Shown here: one piece after another, positions 44,223-55,805 of the stretch
Layout of the letters: each line of letters opens with the position of its first letter
Numbering within the stretch: position 1 is the stretch's first letter
NCBI GenBank assembly: GCA_030272585.1
Contig: BSYQ01000016.1
Span: forward strand, 930,001 to 994,000
DNA: 64,000 nucleotides
DNA from: Bryopsis sp. KO-2023
Taxonomy: Eukaryota; Chlorophyta; Ulvophyceae; Bryopsidales; Bryopsidaceae
Direction: 5' to 3'
Position numbers and translations under genes: made by a program
The notes under the pieces: model-generated
Database searches by the model: none
Told to the model about the DNA's origin: nothing
What the model saw: the letters and a program-made list of their open reading frames with translations, nothing else

Positions 44223-47200
44223 GATAATAAAATAAACAGAAAAACCTCGGTAGAAATATGACACCAAGAAAGATGAATCTTCCCATTGAAAGTAAAAATT
44301 GAAACAAAGAAACGAGGCAACCCCACTGCCAGGTACATTCATCATTGTTTCAGATGGACAGTAAAAAGAATTCTCAACCCAGGCTGAAGCGAGCAGGGTT
44401 GCATGTTGGCGATATCACCTATGTTTTGCTGTATATATATATTTTTATTTTTGCTGTCACATTATCCCGAAATCAAGCTTTGGCAGTGGTGGTGGCCTCA
44501 AATTTGGATTCATTAGGTCGACATTAACATTATGGCCTTCTTGATGTCATAGAAAAAAAAAAAAATCGATGCGGGGTTTTTTCCAGCATATCATTCTGAC
44601 GTTTGGATTTCTGGCCTGAGCCCCAGATAACATCACTTTTCTCACTCTTTCCTTTTTCTTTCACCCATGTGCGAAAATTGTCACACAGGCCACATTACCA
44701 CAAGGGTCCAGAACATACGAAATGCAAAATAATTAAACACCATCTTCTTTGTACACACCCGTCCACATCCATTCCCCATCCACCCAGTCACTAAATTTAT
44801 TCATTGCATGGCATTGATACCAAGGGCTCCGACTTTACTCCACCCTTTTTGTTTCAAAATCGAGCAAAGAGGGGGGGGGGAGGGCCAGCATATATTATCA
44901 AAACAATGTTCAAAATTGGGTCCATCCCCACCTCACCTCAGTGAACTTCCAGCTGAGAGGCGAGGACAAGAATCACATTTGACAAGCTGTTGGCTCCTTC
45001 ATCAGAGGTTGGGCAGTAAGTGAAATAGGCACTTGCACAGTGAGTCACTCCAGGGGGGGGGGGGGATCTAGGACCAGCAGATCAACAAATCATGAAAACA
45101 AAACAACAAGAAGTTGTCTTCTTCCAAAGTTGGATCGCACCTCCTGTTGGCATAAAGATCGCCGTGACCACAGCGGACGCCATCTCTGTGCGGCCGCTGT
45201 TGATTGTTTCGTTCCTGTCGGAGTGCTTCAAGCGATCCGTCGAAATTGCTGCTGCCGTTCCATGCAACTCTGGTTGTGATTTGATTTCGCCGAATTGTGG
45301 TCGTGGTCATTCTGGGTGGATCACCTCGAAAAGACACTCTGTCCATTCCATGGGTTAACGAATCGAGCAGCTCCTCAGGAACGAACATCGTCTCCTTCCT
45401 TTCCTCCCAACCGTGACGTTCAGATATATATCCAGGTGCGTAGGATGCACAGTCGAAGGAACAAGATCGCAAGCCCCCATTGGCGGCGCGATCCGCAAAA
45501 TGTTTGTCCACTCTTTCCCTGCACTCATTAAAAAGAATTAATACCACTTGTTGAGAACCCCGGCTGCACCTGCCAGGGAGCGCTGGCTTCAGGGCAAATT
45601 TTACCACGGACGCTTTTTTTTTCAAGTTGTGTAGGGGTCGAGGCATTCGAAATTTCGAGTGAATGGGACCTAGTTGATTGCAAGATTTGCATGCTGTTGC
45701 CCAGCGTCAATAGCGGTTGAAATGTCGTATCTTGGTCTTTCATTCAGAATGGAGGCTCAGTGGTTCACATAACATATGCTGGAGGCGCAGATTTTGGGAA
45801 GATTTTTTTCTCTTGGTGGATTTGGTTGTCAAAATTGGCCAGGTATCACACACTTTTCTTTTCCCCTTGTGAAGTTCTTATTTTTGAAAAAAATGATACT
45901 TCTGGAATTGCAGGGATGTTATCTTTTCCTTGGGAAGAGCGCCAATCCTACCTTCAATACACCCGATGCCGCTGTCGAGAGCCCAAAGCTTCCAGAAAAA
46001 TTCCCGACAAGGATGTGTTTGCATGTGGTGGTTGTGCATTCGGAAACCTGCATCTGGTGATCATTTCCTGATGTTGTGGGAAGCAGTGCAAGCTACCTAA
46101 GGAGCCCCAGCCAATGAAACATTTCCAGCATAAGGTGACCTGAACACATAACGACATAGGCTAAAGCCTGTTGTTTTTGCCCGACCAACTACTGAAAGCA
46201 CAACACAAAGTCCTTAGATTACTTTTGCTATCTTTTTACTAGCATTCGAATTCCTGATTAAAGTCTGTATACAGATCTTGACCAATTGTGTCAGCCCTGT
46301 TTTGATTTGTTTTAAAACCATCCCCCTCTTTGGTTTGCTTCAGTCAAACAGAGTGTTTCTTTCCCCGTTGAAAGGGAGTTTTGATGTGATTTGATCTCGT
46401 CATTCTCCATGGCCAACTGACTAATGAATCTTTTTTGTTCCTTCTTCTTTTTATTAAAAAAAGGCAATATGAAAACTTTTCAAGCCGTGGATGTTGATAT
46501 TCCTGATATGCTCGTGCTGAAATGATCAGGCATCCATATTTAGGCGACACCTCCAGGAACAAGGTACACTTCAAACTCAAAAATTCATGTTAACTAATTA
46601 ATTTTATTCTTTATTTTCTAATGAATATTTTATTCTTTATTTTTATCATGGCACATCCGCAGAATCCTATATCTGTTTATATGTATTGTAATGAACATCT
46701 TCCCGAAAATATGTGTGAATTTTGATTCTCATCACCTTGTTTTGGGCAAAGAATGCTTTAAAGCATCCAGGATGTAATTCGCTTCATTGAGAATGAGTCG
46801 CCCACGATTTTTTAATACAATAGTGGGTCTGTTGAAATGTGAAATACGAAAGGAAGGATTCGCCATTCTTTCCCAAGAGTGTGCGTGTTCCTGTTTTTTT
46901 CCCCTTATCCAGACCCTCTGGCACCCCGTCCCTCCGTCAAGGAGCCCCCCCCTCTCAGTTGCCAGATCCTCCTTTGAGCAAAAACCCAAATTGCTAGAAC
47001 GGGAGCTGGTGGTGAGGTTAATAATAATAATCAGGCACAGGGTCAGGGCTCCATCAGTCAGGCTGGGAGCCGTTTAGTGGAAACAGAGAAAATAACGCTG
47101 GAAAAGAGCTGAAAGAAGGCAGAGACTGGAAGTGCAAAGCCCATTGAAGAAATACGTTCCCACCTTTTTGATGTCAGATGCGTTGGAGCAGGACGGGAGC

Positions 47201-47976
47201 CCAAAGGTTGAAGGGAAGGATCAGGTTTTTGGATCAGGTTCAAGACATGTTAATTTCCGAGAACAGGGTGTAACAAAACCAACTCAGCTTTGAAATAAAG
47301 TCTCCAAAAAAGAGCCGAAATATCAAATAAGCCACCACCACCACCAAAAGCGAATTAGATGTGTAAAGTTCTTGTAAAGAATGTTGCTGTTTGTCTTTCC
47401 ATATGATTGAAAGAGGACATATTATTTCACTTCAATTTCTTTTTGTTACAAATCTATTCAACTCAACAACATTCTTCTTTTGAAAAGGGCTCTCTTAGCC
47501 TTGAATAAAAAATTTCTTCTTAAGACTTTTTCATGCAAATTTTGAACATCTGGAAGAATTTGTTCCAACGTCTCCAAAGTGTACGCCATGGTGTCTACAC
47601 TCCATTCCTGTACTTCCAGTGTAGAGTACCACACGTCTTGAACCGTGGAAGTTGGGATTTCGTTGCTTAGGGGGCTTTTTCCCTGTAGGTTTTTTAATTT
47701 TATGTTTCAGTCCCCACAAGTACAAAAAAATAAGAAATAAGAAAATTCAGATTTTTCTGGGCCTGATTGAAATCCTTATCATTTATCGTATTGAATAGGA
47801 GAAAACACTCTGAAATTTTCTCTGAAATTACGGGTCCTTTGTAACATTAATTAAATCCTTTTCTTCTCCTCATTTTATGTTCTTTTTTTTTTAGGGCTGG
47901 ATTAACACCCCCCTACTTCAAACAATCTGGTTTTAAGTAACAAAGTAGCGATAGAAACAAACACATGTGCACTGGT
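44223..47976. other. Region without a recognisable gene
   Basis: Short ORFs occur on both strands (for example minus 45,068-45,646 and minus 46,732-46,989) without motifs or splice support. It contains G-runs at about 44,870 and 45,053-45,065, and a roughly 170-bp stretch near 44,800-44,950 that resembles 59,363-59,520. Confidence 0.5.
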
Positions 47977-48267
47977 TTATTTATCACTGGCTGATGTCGA
48001 GGCTCTTACCAAAGCTTTTTTCTTCCGATTCATCCAGGCTTCGAACTCGGTGACAGGAGTTTCTTCCTCCTCCACTTCCTCCTCCTCCTCCAGCCTCACT
48101 TCCTCCTCCACTTCCTCCTCCAGCCCCACTTCATCCTCCTCCCCTGTCCAAACAACATCCTCCTCGCCCACAACATCCTCCTCGCCCACAAGCTCATCGA
48201 GATCCTTACCACAGTCATTTGCAACGGGCTCAAGCATGTATGATCGTTTCATGTTCGCTCCAATACC
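47977..48267 (-). other. Novel acidic C-terminal tail of the compacted dynein
   Basis: After the AAA6 motif [14 protein letters not shown] the sequence leaves the dynein pattern and becomes a repetitive acidic tail ([16 protein letters not shown], then E-rich runs), ending [16 protein letters not shown]. An AATAAA overlaps the TAA stop region at 47,973-47,979. The tail replaces the rest of AAA6 and the C-terminal domain. Confidence 0.6.
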
Positions 48268-51200
48268 CTGCCCAAACCAACAAAGATCGCTTGAGCCCAG
48301 AACAGAATCAAGAATTATTATGACTCCGATTATTCACATTGGGCCCGTTGCGTGAGTTGCTGACCTTTGGCGGTTCGTTCGTCATCTTAACCCCATTCTG
48401 CAAGACGTTTACAGGGAACTTTGGAGAAGGGGAACTCGTCATCCACAACCTGAACTCAGCATTCACTGAATCGGGGTCCATGTCCTCACAGATCTTGTCC
48501 AAAGCAGGCATCCACGAAGGAGCCAGATGGCAATTTTGCAGGAGGACCGCAGGATGACCTGCGGTCATTCCCTCAGCGATGAGTGCATCGGCTTTGGGAC
48601 CTTGCCCTTGCCCCAGTGAACTGGCGAACAGGCTGCGACTTTCCATATTATCATTCTCAGCTGTAGGCACACACAGCACAACCGCGTTTTTGTGTGAACA
48701 AGGACATTTTCCGTAATATTGCATGCATTTTTTGAATGCATGGATGCCGACATTTTAAGAAACTTTGAGCAAAGATACCTGCAAACTGAAGAAGCGCGGC
48801 AAAGCGATCGGATCCTGGCGACAGAACAAAAATGAGAGGCATAGCCGGGTTGGAGTCCCTGTCCATGCCGACTTTGTCCGGTCGGAGACATCTTACGATG
48901 AGCAGTTTTGGAAATAAATCCAGTTCGTCGAATGGCGAGGAAAAAGGAACCTTGTGGGGCTCCAAACCATCGTGCATGGCTTTCCAATGGTCAAGATCCT
49001 GAGCAAGAAGGAAGCTCAATTTAGTTTGAAGTTAGCAAGAGAATGCCTGTACATCACCAAAAAGATTTTTAAATGGAGTTCAGCTGGGGAAAAAGCCTAC
49101 CAAAGCAAAGGACAGTCCCTGAAAAGGTCCCAGTCTCCCCAAACTGCGTATTTCTTTCCATGACTTCTCCGTGAGCCAGTCTGGATGTTTGCCTTGTTTC
49201 GAGTCACCAAGACCGCCAGTAAGAAGGAAGGTCCATTCCTCTTGGACAATTTTACCTTCGCTTTCCAATATCCTCGCGCACACCAAAAATGCGAAGAGCA
49301 GTTTGTCCTTCTCAAACAAGGATCGACAGATATCGGAAGTGGAGTGATCGTGAATATTTTCCAGCCGTTTCTCCAGGTCGGATATACAGAAAAAGAGGAT
49401 CGCCGTGTAGTCTCCGCAATCGGCTTTGTATCCAACCCTGGCCTTCTCGATTGCTTTCTCCATCTCTTCCAATAACTTTTGCTTTTCAGCGATTTCGTCA
49501 CCCAGAATATTTGCTTCTGTGACGATCTGGATGGCAGTGATATTGCCTTTCGAGTTGGACAGTAATACATCGAGAATTTTGTCCTCGATTTCTTTCAGCT
49601 TTCGTGCATTGGTTGCACTTTGAACCACCAGTTTATTCCTTTGTTCTTCCAAGTATGAGCGCTCGTTGGCCACCACTACCCCAAGCATCTGGTGGCTTAG
49701 ACCCGCTGGTGTTATCATGAAGTTCGAGCGTTGGGTCACAGGATTTCGACCTCCCCCAGGCGGCCCCATAGCACAAACAAACTGACAATCCTCCATTTTG
49801 CGGAAGGCGTTCGATCTGCACAGCAAAACCGAGCAAAATGGGCATGACTTGGTCCAGAAGATGAATGAGTGCAGCAAGAAATGCCTGAAAAAAAAGTAGG
49901 ATCACCTGTTGGTAGCAGCTCCTGTTGATCCAACAAGCAAGGAAGGCCGAACGTTCCTCACAGCGAGATCCAGTATGTATGCGCAGCGTACGGTGTCGAC
50001 AGTGGGCACCACAATCACTCGTATTGGAGTGTCATGTGTGAAATCCACCTCTCCTATCTGAGTGCTGCTGAGCTTCCACTGTCCTGACTTTTTCTGCAAG
50101 AAGTAGTCACAGACAGACGTTGCGTCTGCGTTTGGAATCATCGGTGCCTCCATCGTGACATGATTCTTTGCTGTGTCCTCTGGAAGGTTGTACCTTGAGA
50201 ATTGAGGAGAACACACGAACATCAGACAAACACTACAGGAAAATCGCTCTTGATTGCTCCCTCAAACTCTTTTCTCGATACCTTTTCATGTTTTCGATCC
50301 AAATGGCATCAACTGGACCGTCGAGCAATAGCCACTTCCGAACAGGGCCTGGGTCGTTTTGTTCATACAACTGCCCCATCGTGACACTTTCGGGATTTAT
50401 CACATGGTATTTCTGCTTCTCCTGGTTTTCTTGCCCTCTTTCATCCATGAATGTCAGGGCTCTGGCGAGAGCTCTGTAAGAGCTTGTTTTCCCCGACTCT
50501 TCTGGCTGCAAGTTCATTTCATTGCAAGCGTCCCTGAGTGCCGTCTCCATACTCGCGGAGTCTGCCTTTTGCAACACCACTCCAGGGGAAAAATCTGACA
50601 TGATCCCTTGAAATAAGGGACCATCATGGCTCAAGAACTTGCACAAGTTCACGTCGATGCTTGACCGCATGATCAAAACGAACTCGTCCTTTGATGGGAA
50701 CCTCTGCTTGAGGTTTCCCCCCACCCGTAGTACTGCCATCACGGCACTCATTCCTAAAACAGAAACATAATGCTCTGTCGTTGGAAGGATATTGGGTAAG
50801 CTTGAACAAAGCGCATAAGCAGTTTGCACTGTTACCGCAATCAGAATGGTCTTGAGAGGAGAGCTGCTCAGAGCACAGCTTGTAGCACTGGACAATTTTC
50901 TTTGCTTGAAGGTATCCAAACGAAACCAATGTGATTTCCGAGATCATGGCACAGTCGGGAACCATCATGGCCACCGTTCTGAAGAGAGCCTTCAAATTAT
51001 GAGGAAGTTCAAATCTCCCAGCGTATCCAGGGTTCATCGTGATCGCACCCCAGGCGTTCCACTTGAGTCGCATTTCTGTCCCCTCGAAGGTGAATACCGT
51101 CAGGCCAGCAGCTCCCGCCCTTCGAATGTCCAGAACCTTAAAAGAACGAGATATCAAATGTCAGTCCTCAGTCTCGGAGAGGATCAGAACAAGAAAAAGT

Positions 51201-51956
51201 GGACAAGTATTTGCCTGCCCTTCAAGACTGCTGTTCACATGTGATATTTGTTCAGTGAATTCTTTTTATCTGTCTAGAGCCAGAGTAGGAAAAAAAAATC
51301 ACTTAAGAACTCTCTTACACAGCTCATCCTACACACGCACTCTGATCATTGACATTCTGTTTTCTGGTCTTGGTACACTTTTCATCCTCAGCCAGTGTTC
51401 GAAAGTTAAGGTGTTCAGGACTACCACATCATCCCGTCGCGACTTCACCATTTTGTGGTTCATGTCGAATTCATCCACCTAGGTACATTTCTCAGAAATT
51501 AAAAACGGACATTGTGACAGGAGATTGAATCCAAGCGGCACCCCAGTTCCAAGCATACCTTCATCCATCCTTCGATGGACTGTCTGAATTCGTTTAGGAC
51601 CTTCCACTTTTGGTGGTGAACCATGAGCTCCTTTTGAGTTTTTTCAAGGCTGGATGTTTCCAGCTCGCAGCCATCGTGTCTTCCTGAACGCAGCTGCTTC
51701 GTGAACAACATCCATCTTCGTCAGTGGAACGCGGAAGCCAGAAAAAAAAAAAATCTGAAGGAAATCGATATTCCCGGAAATCAAGCAACCGACCGACCTG
51801 CTTCTTGTCAGGCAGCTCCTTTCGTGCCAGCATGCTCGCCATTCCGTTCCATTCCGCCGGCACAGGCCTCAGCGCGAAGGCGACGTGTACTCTCGACCTC
51901 GCGGTTGTTGCATAAGCCGCTCGGAGGAAGTTGAAGATTGCCTTCAAGGAAGCCAT
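47977..51956 (-). CDS. Compacted dynein heavy chain-derived protein, 1,015 residues (copy 1)
   Basis: Ten exons: 51,956-51,798, 51,693-51,559, 51,478-51,377, 51,136-50,836, 50,753-50,282, 50,193-49,906, 49,884-49,101, 48,998-48,779, 48,660-48,365 and 48,267-47,977. They sum to 3,048 nt, exactly 1,016 codons, with all phases consistent. Unmistakable dynein motor landmarks run in order: linker-like WKVLNEF, AAA1 end ([32 protein letters not shown]), AAA2 ([32 protein letters not shown]), AAA3 start (VVPTVDTVR) and GPPGGGR, AAA5 ([39 protein letters not shown]), AAA6 ([57 protein letters not shown]). Between them whole modules are missing: AAA1 and AAA2 P-loops, AAA4, the stalk and the C-terminal domain. 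The AAA3 P-loop is altered ([10 protein letters not shown]). Canonical dyneins are about 4,500 residues, so this cannot be a working motor. It could be a pseudogene or a repurposed relic. Confidence 0.75.
49885..49905 (-). other. Putative 21-nt mini-intron in the compacted dynein gene
   Basis: The minus strand reads GTGATCCTAC, then eight T, then CAG: a 5' GT, a pyrimidine tract and AG within 21 nt. Read through, it would put TGA in frame; removed, exons 6 and 7 join in phase 2. It may be a true ultrashort intron or the scar of a deletion inside a longer intron. Confidence 0.4.
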
Positions 51957-52140
51957 CGTCTTTAGCGCCAAAGAAAAGTTTTACTTTGACGCGACCCAGC
52001 GATACCAGGTCCCATCGGCCAGGGCCTCTAGTAGTACCTGCTGTTGACCCGGATTTCTGTAATTCTGTCGGTCACGTGGCATTGCCGCTTTTTTTTTGAT
52101 GCTAGGGAGCCAACACACCTACTACATTTCGTGTTAGTGA

Positions 52141-52197
52141 CATGGTTTAAAGCGGGCGCGTTACTCGTTATTCGATGAGGTCGTGGGTTCGATTCTT
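52141..52197 (+). tRNA. Decayed tRNA-like remnant upstream of the compacted dynein (copy 1)
   Basis: Contains ATGGTTTAAAGCGGGCGCG as an A-box-like part and GGTCGTGGGTTCGATTC as a good B-box, but neither acceptor nor T stem closes. More likely a SINE or pseudogene remnant than a tRNA gene. It lies within the duplicated arm. Confidence 0.25.
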
Positions 52198-52370
52198 TTT
52201 GAATCCTTATCCTACTTCTTTCTGCCCTTCTGTGGTGAACTGCAACGACAGGCTGTGGAGTGGTGAGGGGGCCTGTATTTTTTTTTCAGTGCATTTTCCA
52301 GGAAACAACAAGGGGCAAGGAAAAAAAAAAATCGGATTTGAAGTTGTAATTAAAATACAATTTGGTTCAC

Positions 52371-55300
52371 CTATTGAAAAAACAAAAAAACAGTGCTGCT
52401 GGGATGCTCCGGGGTGAGAACAGTCGCGTTATAGTTTTCACCTAAAATTTTGCCTGGTTGTGCCGATGCTGACTTCGTGTCTTGCTCAGGTGCGCCAAGA
52501 ACGGGCTGCGCAGCGGGGCTTCTTTCGACCCAAACCACAATCTGCTGATTTTCCCCATGGGATCGTCGGTGCCGCAGTGCATCTTTCTGGCAAGCAGTAA
52601 ATCCGGCTGCTGGCTTGACCACCACCTTGACAAAAATTTGGTTCTGCCCCACCGGATCCAGTTGGCCACCTTGCTCTCATCCCAGTCCTTGCTCAGCAAT
52701 CGAAATTTCCTTACACTCAAACTCGCTGCTCTGCACCACCGTATCCTCAGCATTGGGTCGACCAGCCATGAATTGACCAGGATGCAAAGTAGGGGATGTT
52801 GGCAGCAGATCCTTCACTTTGGCTGCCATGTCAGACATCGGGGATGCCGATCGTTCTTGATATTCTTCAAGGCTCTGAGGCCTGGTGGATTCAACCCTGG
52901 AGGCAAATCTAAATTCTGATCGGGATGAATTTGCTGACTGACATTTCAATAATCCTGGAGGCAGGTTGAGCCCGGGTGGGAGCTCGCTTGCATTCGTTTG
53001 CTGCCAACGGAGTTGTGGATGCTTCCAACTTTGGGAGGAATTTTCCCATAGCAGTCCATCATCACCCAGCGTGGCTGCCTCTCCTCCCTCCTTTGCACTC
53101 GATTCCTCCCGATTGAGTCGGTCTTTCCTCAGCTCTGAAAATCTACACATGAGCTTCGTTAATCAACAACGAATGCCAGCACACCAATGAGTCACAGATT
53201 TTGACGCTGCAATAAATTTTCTGTAACCACCTATTCCATCGATCGCCCCATTTGCACCGTGTTTTTTTTTACACACAGATGATCATCAAAAGTGTGTCAC
53301 ACCATACACTCATCAAGCATAATGCTCATGGAGCATTATGGAGCCTTATTCTGCCATATTCTGTGGATTCTATTGACCAGGACCTTTTAAATCTAAAAAA
53401 AACAAAAAGGAGGGAGGAGCACCTTTCAGCGCGAGCTTTTTGCCGTTGGTCTTTCGTTTGGGCTTCCCCAACAAAGAGCTTGGAGCCATCCACTTCTTTT
53501 TCATGCATCTCCGTTGAAAACGGCGGTTGCTGCTGCCTGACTGGTAGAAAAACTTACGAAACCAAATCCCTTGGGCCATCCCAGCATATCCTTGGGAATA
53601 AAAATTTGAACCGCCAAAAAAACATCAATGTCTTCGCTTGTCCTTTTTATCCCCTTTTTTTTCCGATACTTTATGATTTTTGCTTCATGTTTGTGTTTGT
53701 TTTAAATCTTATAGATATTTGTTCTTAGTTTTCCCTGATCGGCTCTCCGTCATCATCAAGCTAAGTTTTCAAGCAACAAGCAGCCTCCCCTGGTCGATGC
53801 CCCACCTGGCTTGGAGGGTGCATTCAAATCGACCCCTCTGTCCAAGAGCAATTTCAGCAGAGTTTCCACCGTTTCTGATCGCCCCCCCCCCCCCCCGCAA
53901 GCCAACCCCAGCGGCGTGAGACCTGCACAGGACATGGCAGCAGGGATTCAGAGCAATGGATCTCAATTTTTTTGTGTCCCAAGGGTGTTTTCATAGGGAT
54001 GGGAGTGAACTGCCAGCTTGACTCACCTCTGTAGAACCAGGTGATCCAGAAACATCCTATTTAGCAGCTGCTGCTGCTGCTGCCTGCCTCCGGGGTTGCT
54101 TTGTGCTTTGTTGGGGATGGAGGCTCCTGGCCAGGTGCTGTTCTTATCGGCTTCGAATTTGTCAAAGTTCACAACAGCATCGACGATCAGTACCGCTTCC
54201 GCCAGAACCGACCAAGATCGACACCCCTCAACACCTATGTGTCGAAAAATCACTACATGAATCTGCATGCATGTTGAGGGACCGGCTGAATCTTCAGGTA
54301 CACCTTGGTTTATTGTTAATAATACTTATTCTTGTTGTTTTTTATTTCTTGGGGGGGGGAAATAATATGAAAAATAAAGAATTAAAGGGAGAAGCACTAA
54401 TAGGAAAAAGAGGTGGGTCTGATAGACCCACTCCAATGCAACTCTCGACGAAAGCTACATGCGCCGAATCGTGAACATCTTGGAGCAGGCAAAAAGAAAA
54501 TCCGACTGCTTGATAATTTCAAAAGCGCAACCGTGAAACTTCCATATACACATATGTTCAGATGGTTGAAAAAAAAATGGATCTGGATCCATACCTGGAG
54601 CCTCATCGCCAGCACCGGCTTCTGGACATGATGAATAGGCGACACCTTCGACTTCCACCAGCCCCCCTCTATAAAACCAGGAAAATAAATATAAAACGAA
54701 CAAATAAACAAACACCACATTTTCTCATATCACAACCATTTTCACATCCCATTTTTTTTTGTCAGAATCAAATCTATAGGTTCGGTCCAACCTTCTGGCA
54801 AGCTGTATAGCCTCGAACCTTCTGGGAAGTCTGTTCAAGCATTCGTCTTGGGCAGCTCTGCCTCTGTAGTCCTCCCACCAAGGTTGCTTTCTCGGTCGAT
54901 AAGCTTCAGCCAATTTCACGTCTGTTTTGATGGCCAACAGGTTTTTTTCATGAAGGAAAAAAACATGGCACCAAAATTAAAAGGAAAGACGTAGATGTTT
55001 CTAATATCAGGACGGCTGGATTCAATTTTCGAAAGGGGGGGGGGGGGAGACCCACCTACCCCATATATATATATACTGGCAGGGCCCGTTGCATATATAA
55101 ATCAGATATTGCATCCATTGTATATCTGGACTCCCTTTTCTTTATGGTGATGTAACATACAAACAACACCTGCACGAAATCCACGAAATCCACACAAGAA
55201 GAAAAACAACAGAAAATGAGAAGACAAAAAAAGACACCAATCCTCACCTCAATACTGGCCCAATCCAACACTTGCATCCCTTCTTTTAAATTCTGGATCA

Positions 55301-55790
55301 ATTCGACCAACAGCCGACCGCATTCTCCAGGAAATCGACTTCTCTTGACTTTTTCAATCCAAGTACCTGTAAACCAGGGAAAAAAAAGAAAAAAAAAAAC
55401 AGAAATAATCCCTCCCAATACTCAAGTTCAAAAAGTAAAAGCTGCAACCTTGTTTTTGAATAGTAATGCCATCCAACCTTGCTTCTCTGTGCAGGCAGGC
55501 GGTTGGATCTCGTTTTTGTGGGACCCTGTCGATGCCGCACCGTTCTCCAGCCGACTTTCCACCGTTTCTGATCGGCTCCCCACGCAAGCCAACCCCAGCG
55601 GTGTGAGATTTTCATTTCCCTTAGAAAACCCATATCGAATTCGTTCCTTGTACGTCCAACCCAACCCAAACTCCTTGATGGAATTCCGCCACGCCGAATC
55701 CTCGAACTGCTGGGGCATGCGTCGGCTCCCCGAAGCATGCCGACGTCCCCAGATTGTGCAGCCTCTATGACCGCGCGAACCTGCACCCAA
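52371..55790 (-). CDS. Ankyrin-like gene, fragmentary multi-exon
   Basis: Several minus-strand stretches look coding. Near 55,785 there is RAVIEAAQSGDVGMLR, typical of a first ankyrin helix pair. Near 55,600 and again near 53,930 there are two related exons, LTPLGLACVGSRSETVES and LTPLGLACGGGGG followed by RSETVETLLKLLLDRGVDLN, an ankyrin repeat. Other likely exons are about 55,370-55,250 (ECGRLLVELIQNLKEGMQ), 54,937-54,780 (EAYRPRKQPWWEDYRG), 54,240-54,030 (with a QQQQQ run), 53,150-52,680 (LPPGLNLPPGLLKC) and 52,650-52,390 (QNQIFVKVVVKPAAGF). Phases do not all join, so I cannot give a complete model; it may be partly decayed. It transcribes toward the dynein copy. Confidence 0.4.
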
Positions 55791-55805
55791 AGGCAGGTCG
55801 ACCAC

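Larger units (their letters stand above)
48806..52393 (-). repeat. Inverted duplication, left arm
   Basis: Matches 61,029-64,000 in opposite orientation, apart from a 610-bp segment (between ATGGGG at 49,764-49,769 and 50,374-50,379 on the complementary strand) that is absent from the right arm. It extends past the gene start to about 52,393, so promoter and upstream sequence were duplicated too. Confidence 0.9.

Noticed and set aside
45068-45646. 192-residue minus-strand ORF
   Set aside because: No recognisable domain and it runs through a G-run; composition and lack of splice context do not support a gene.
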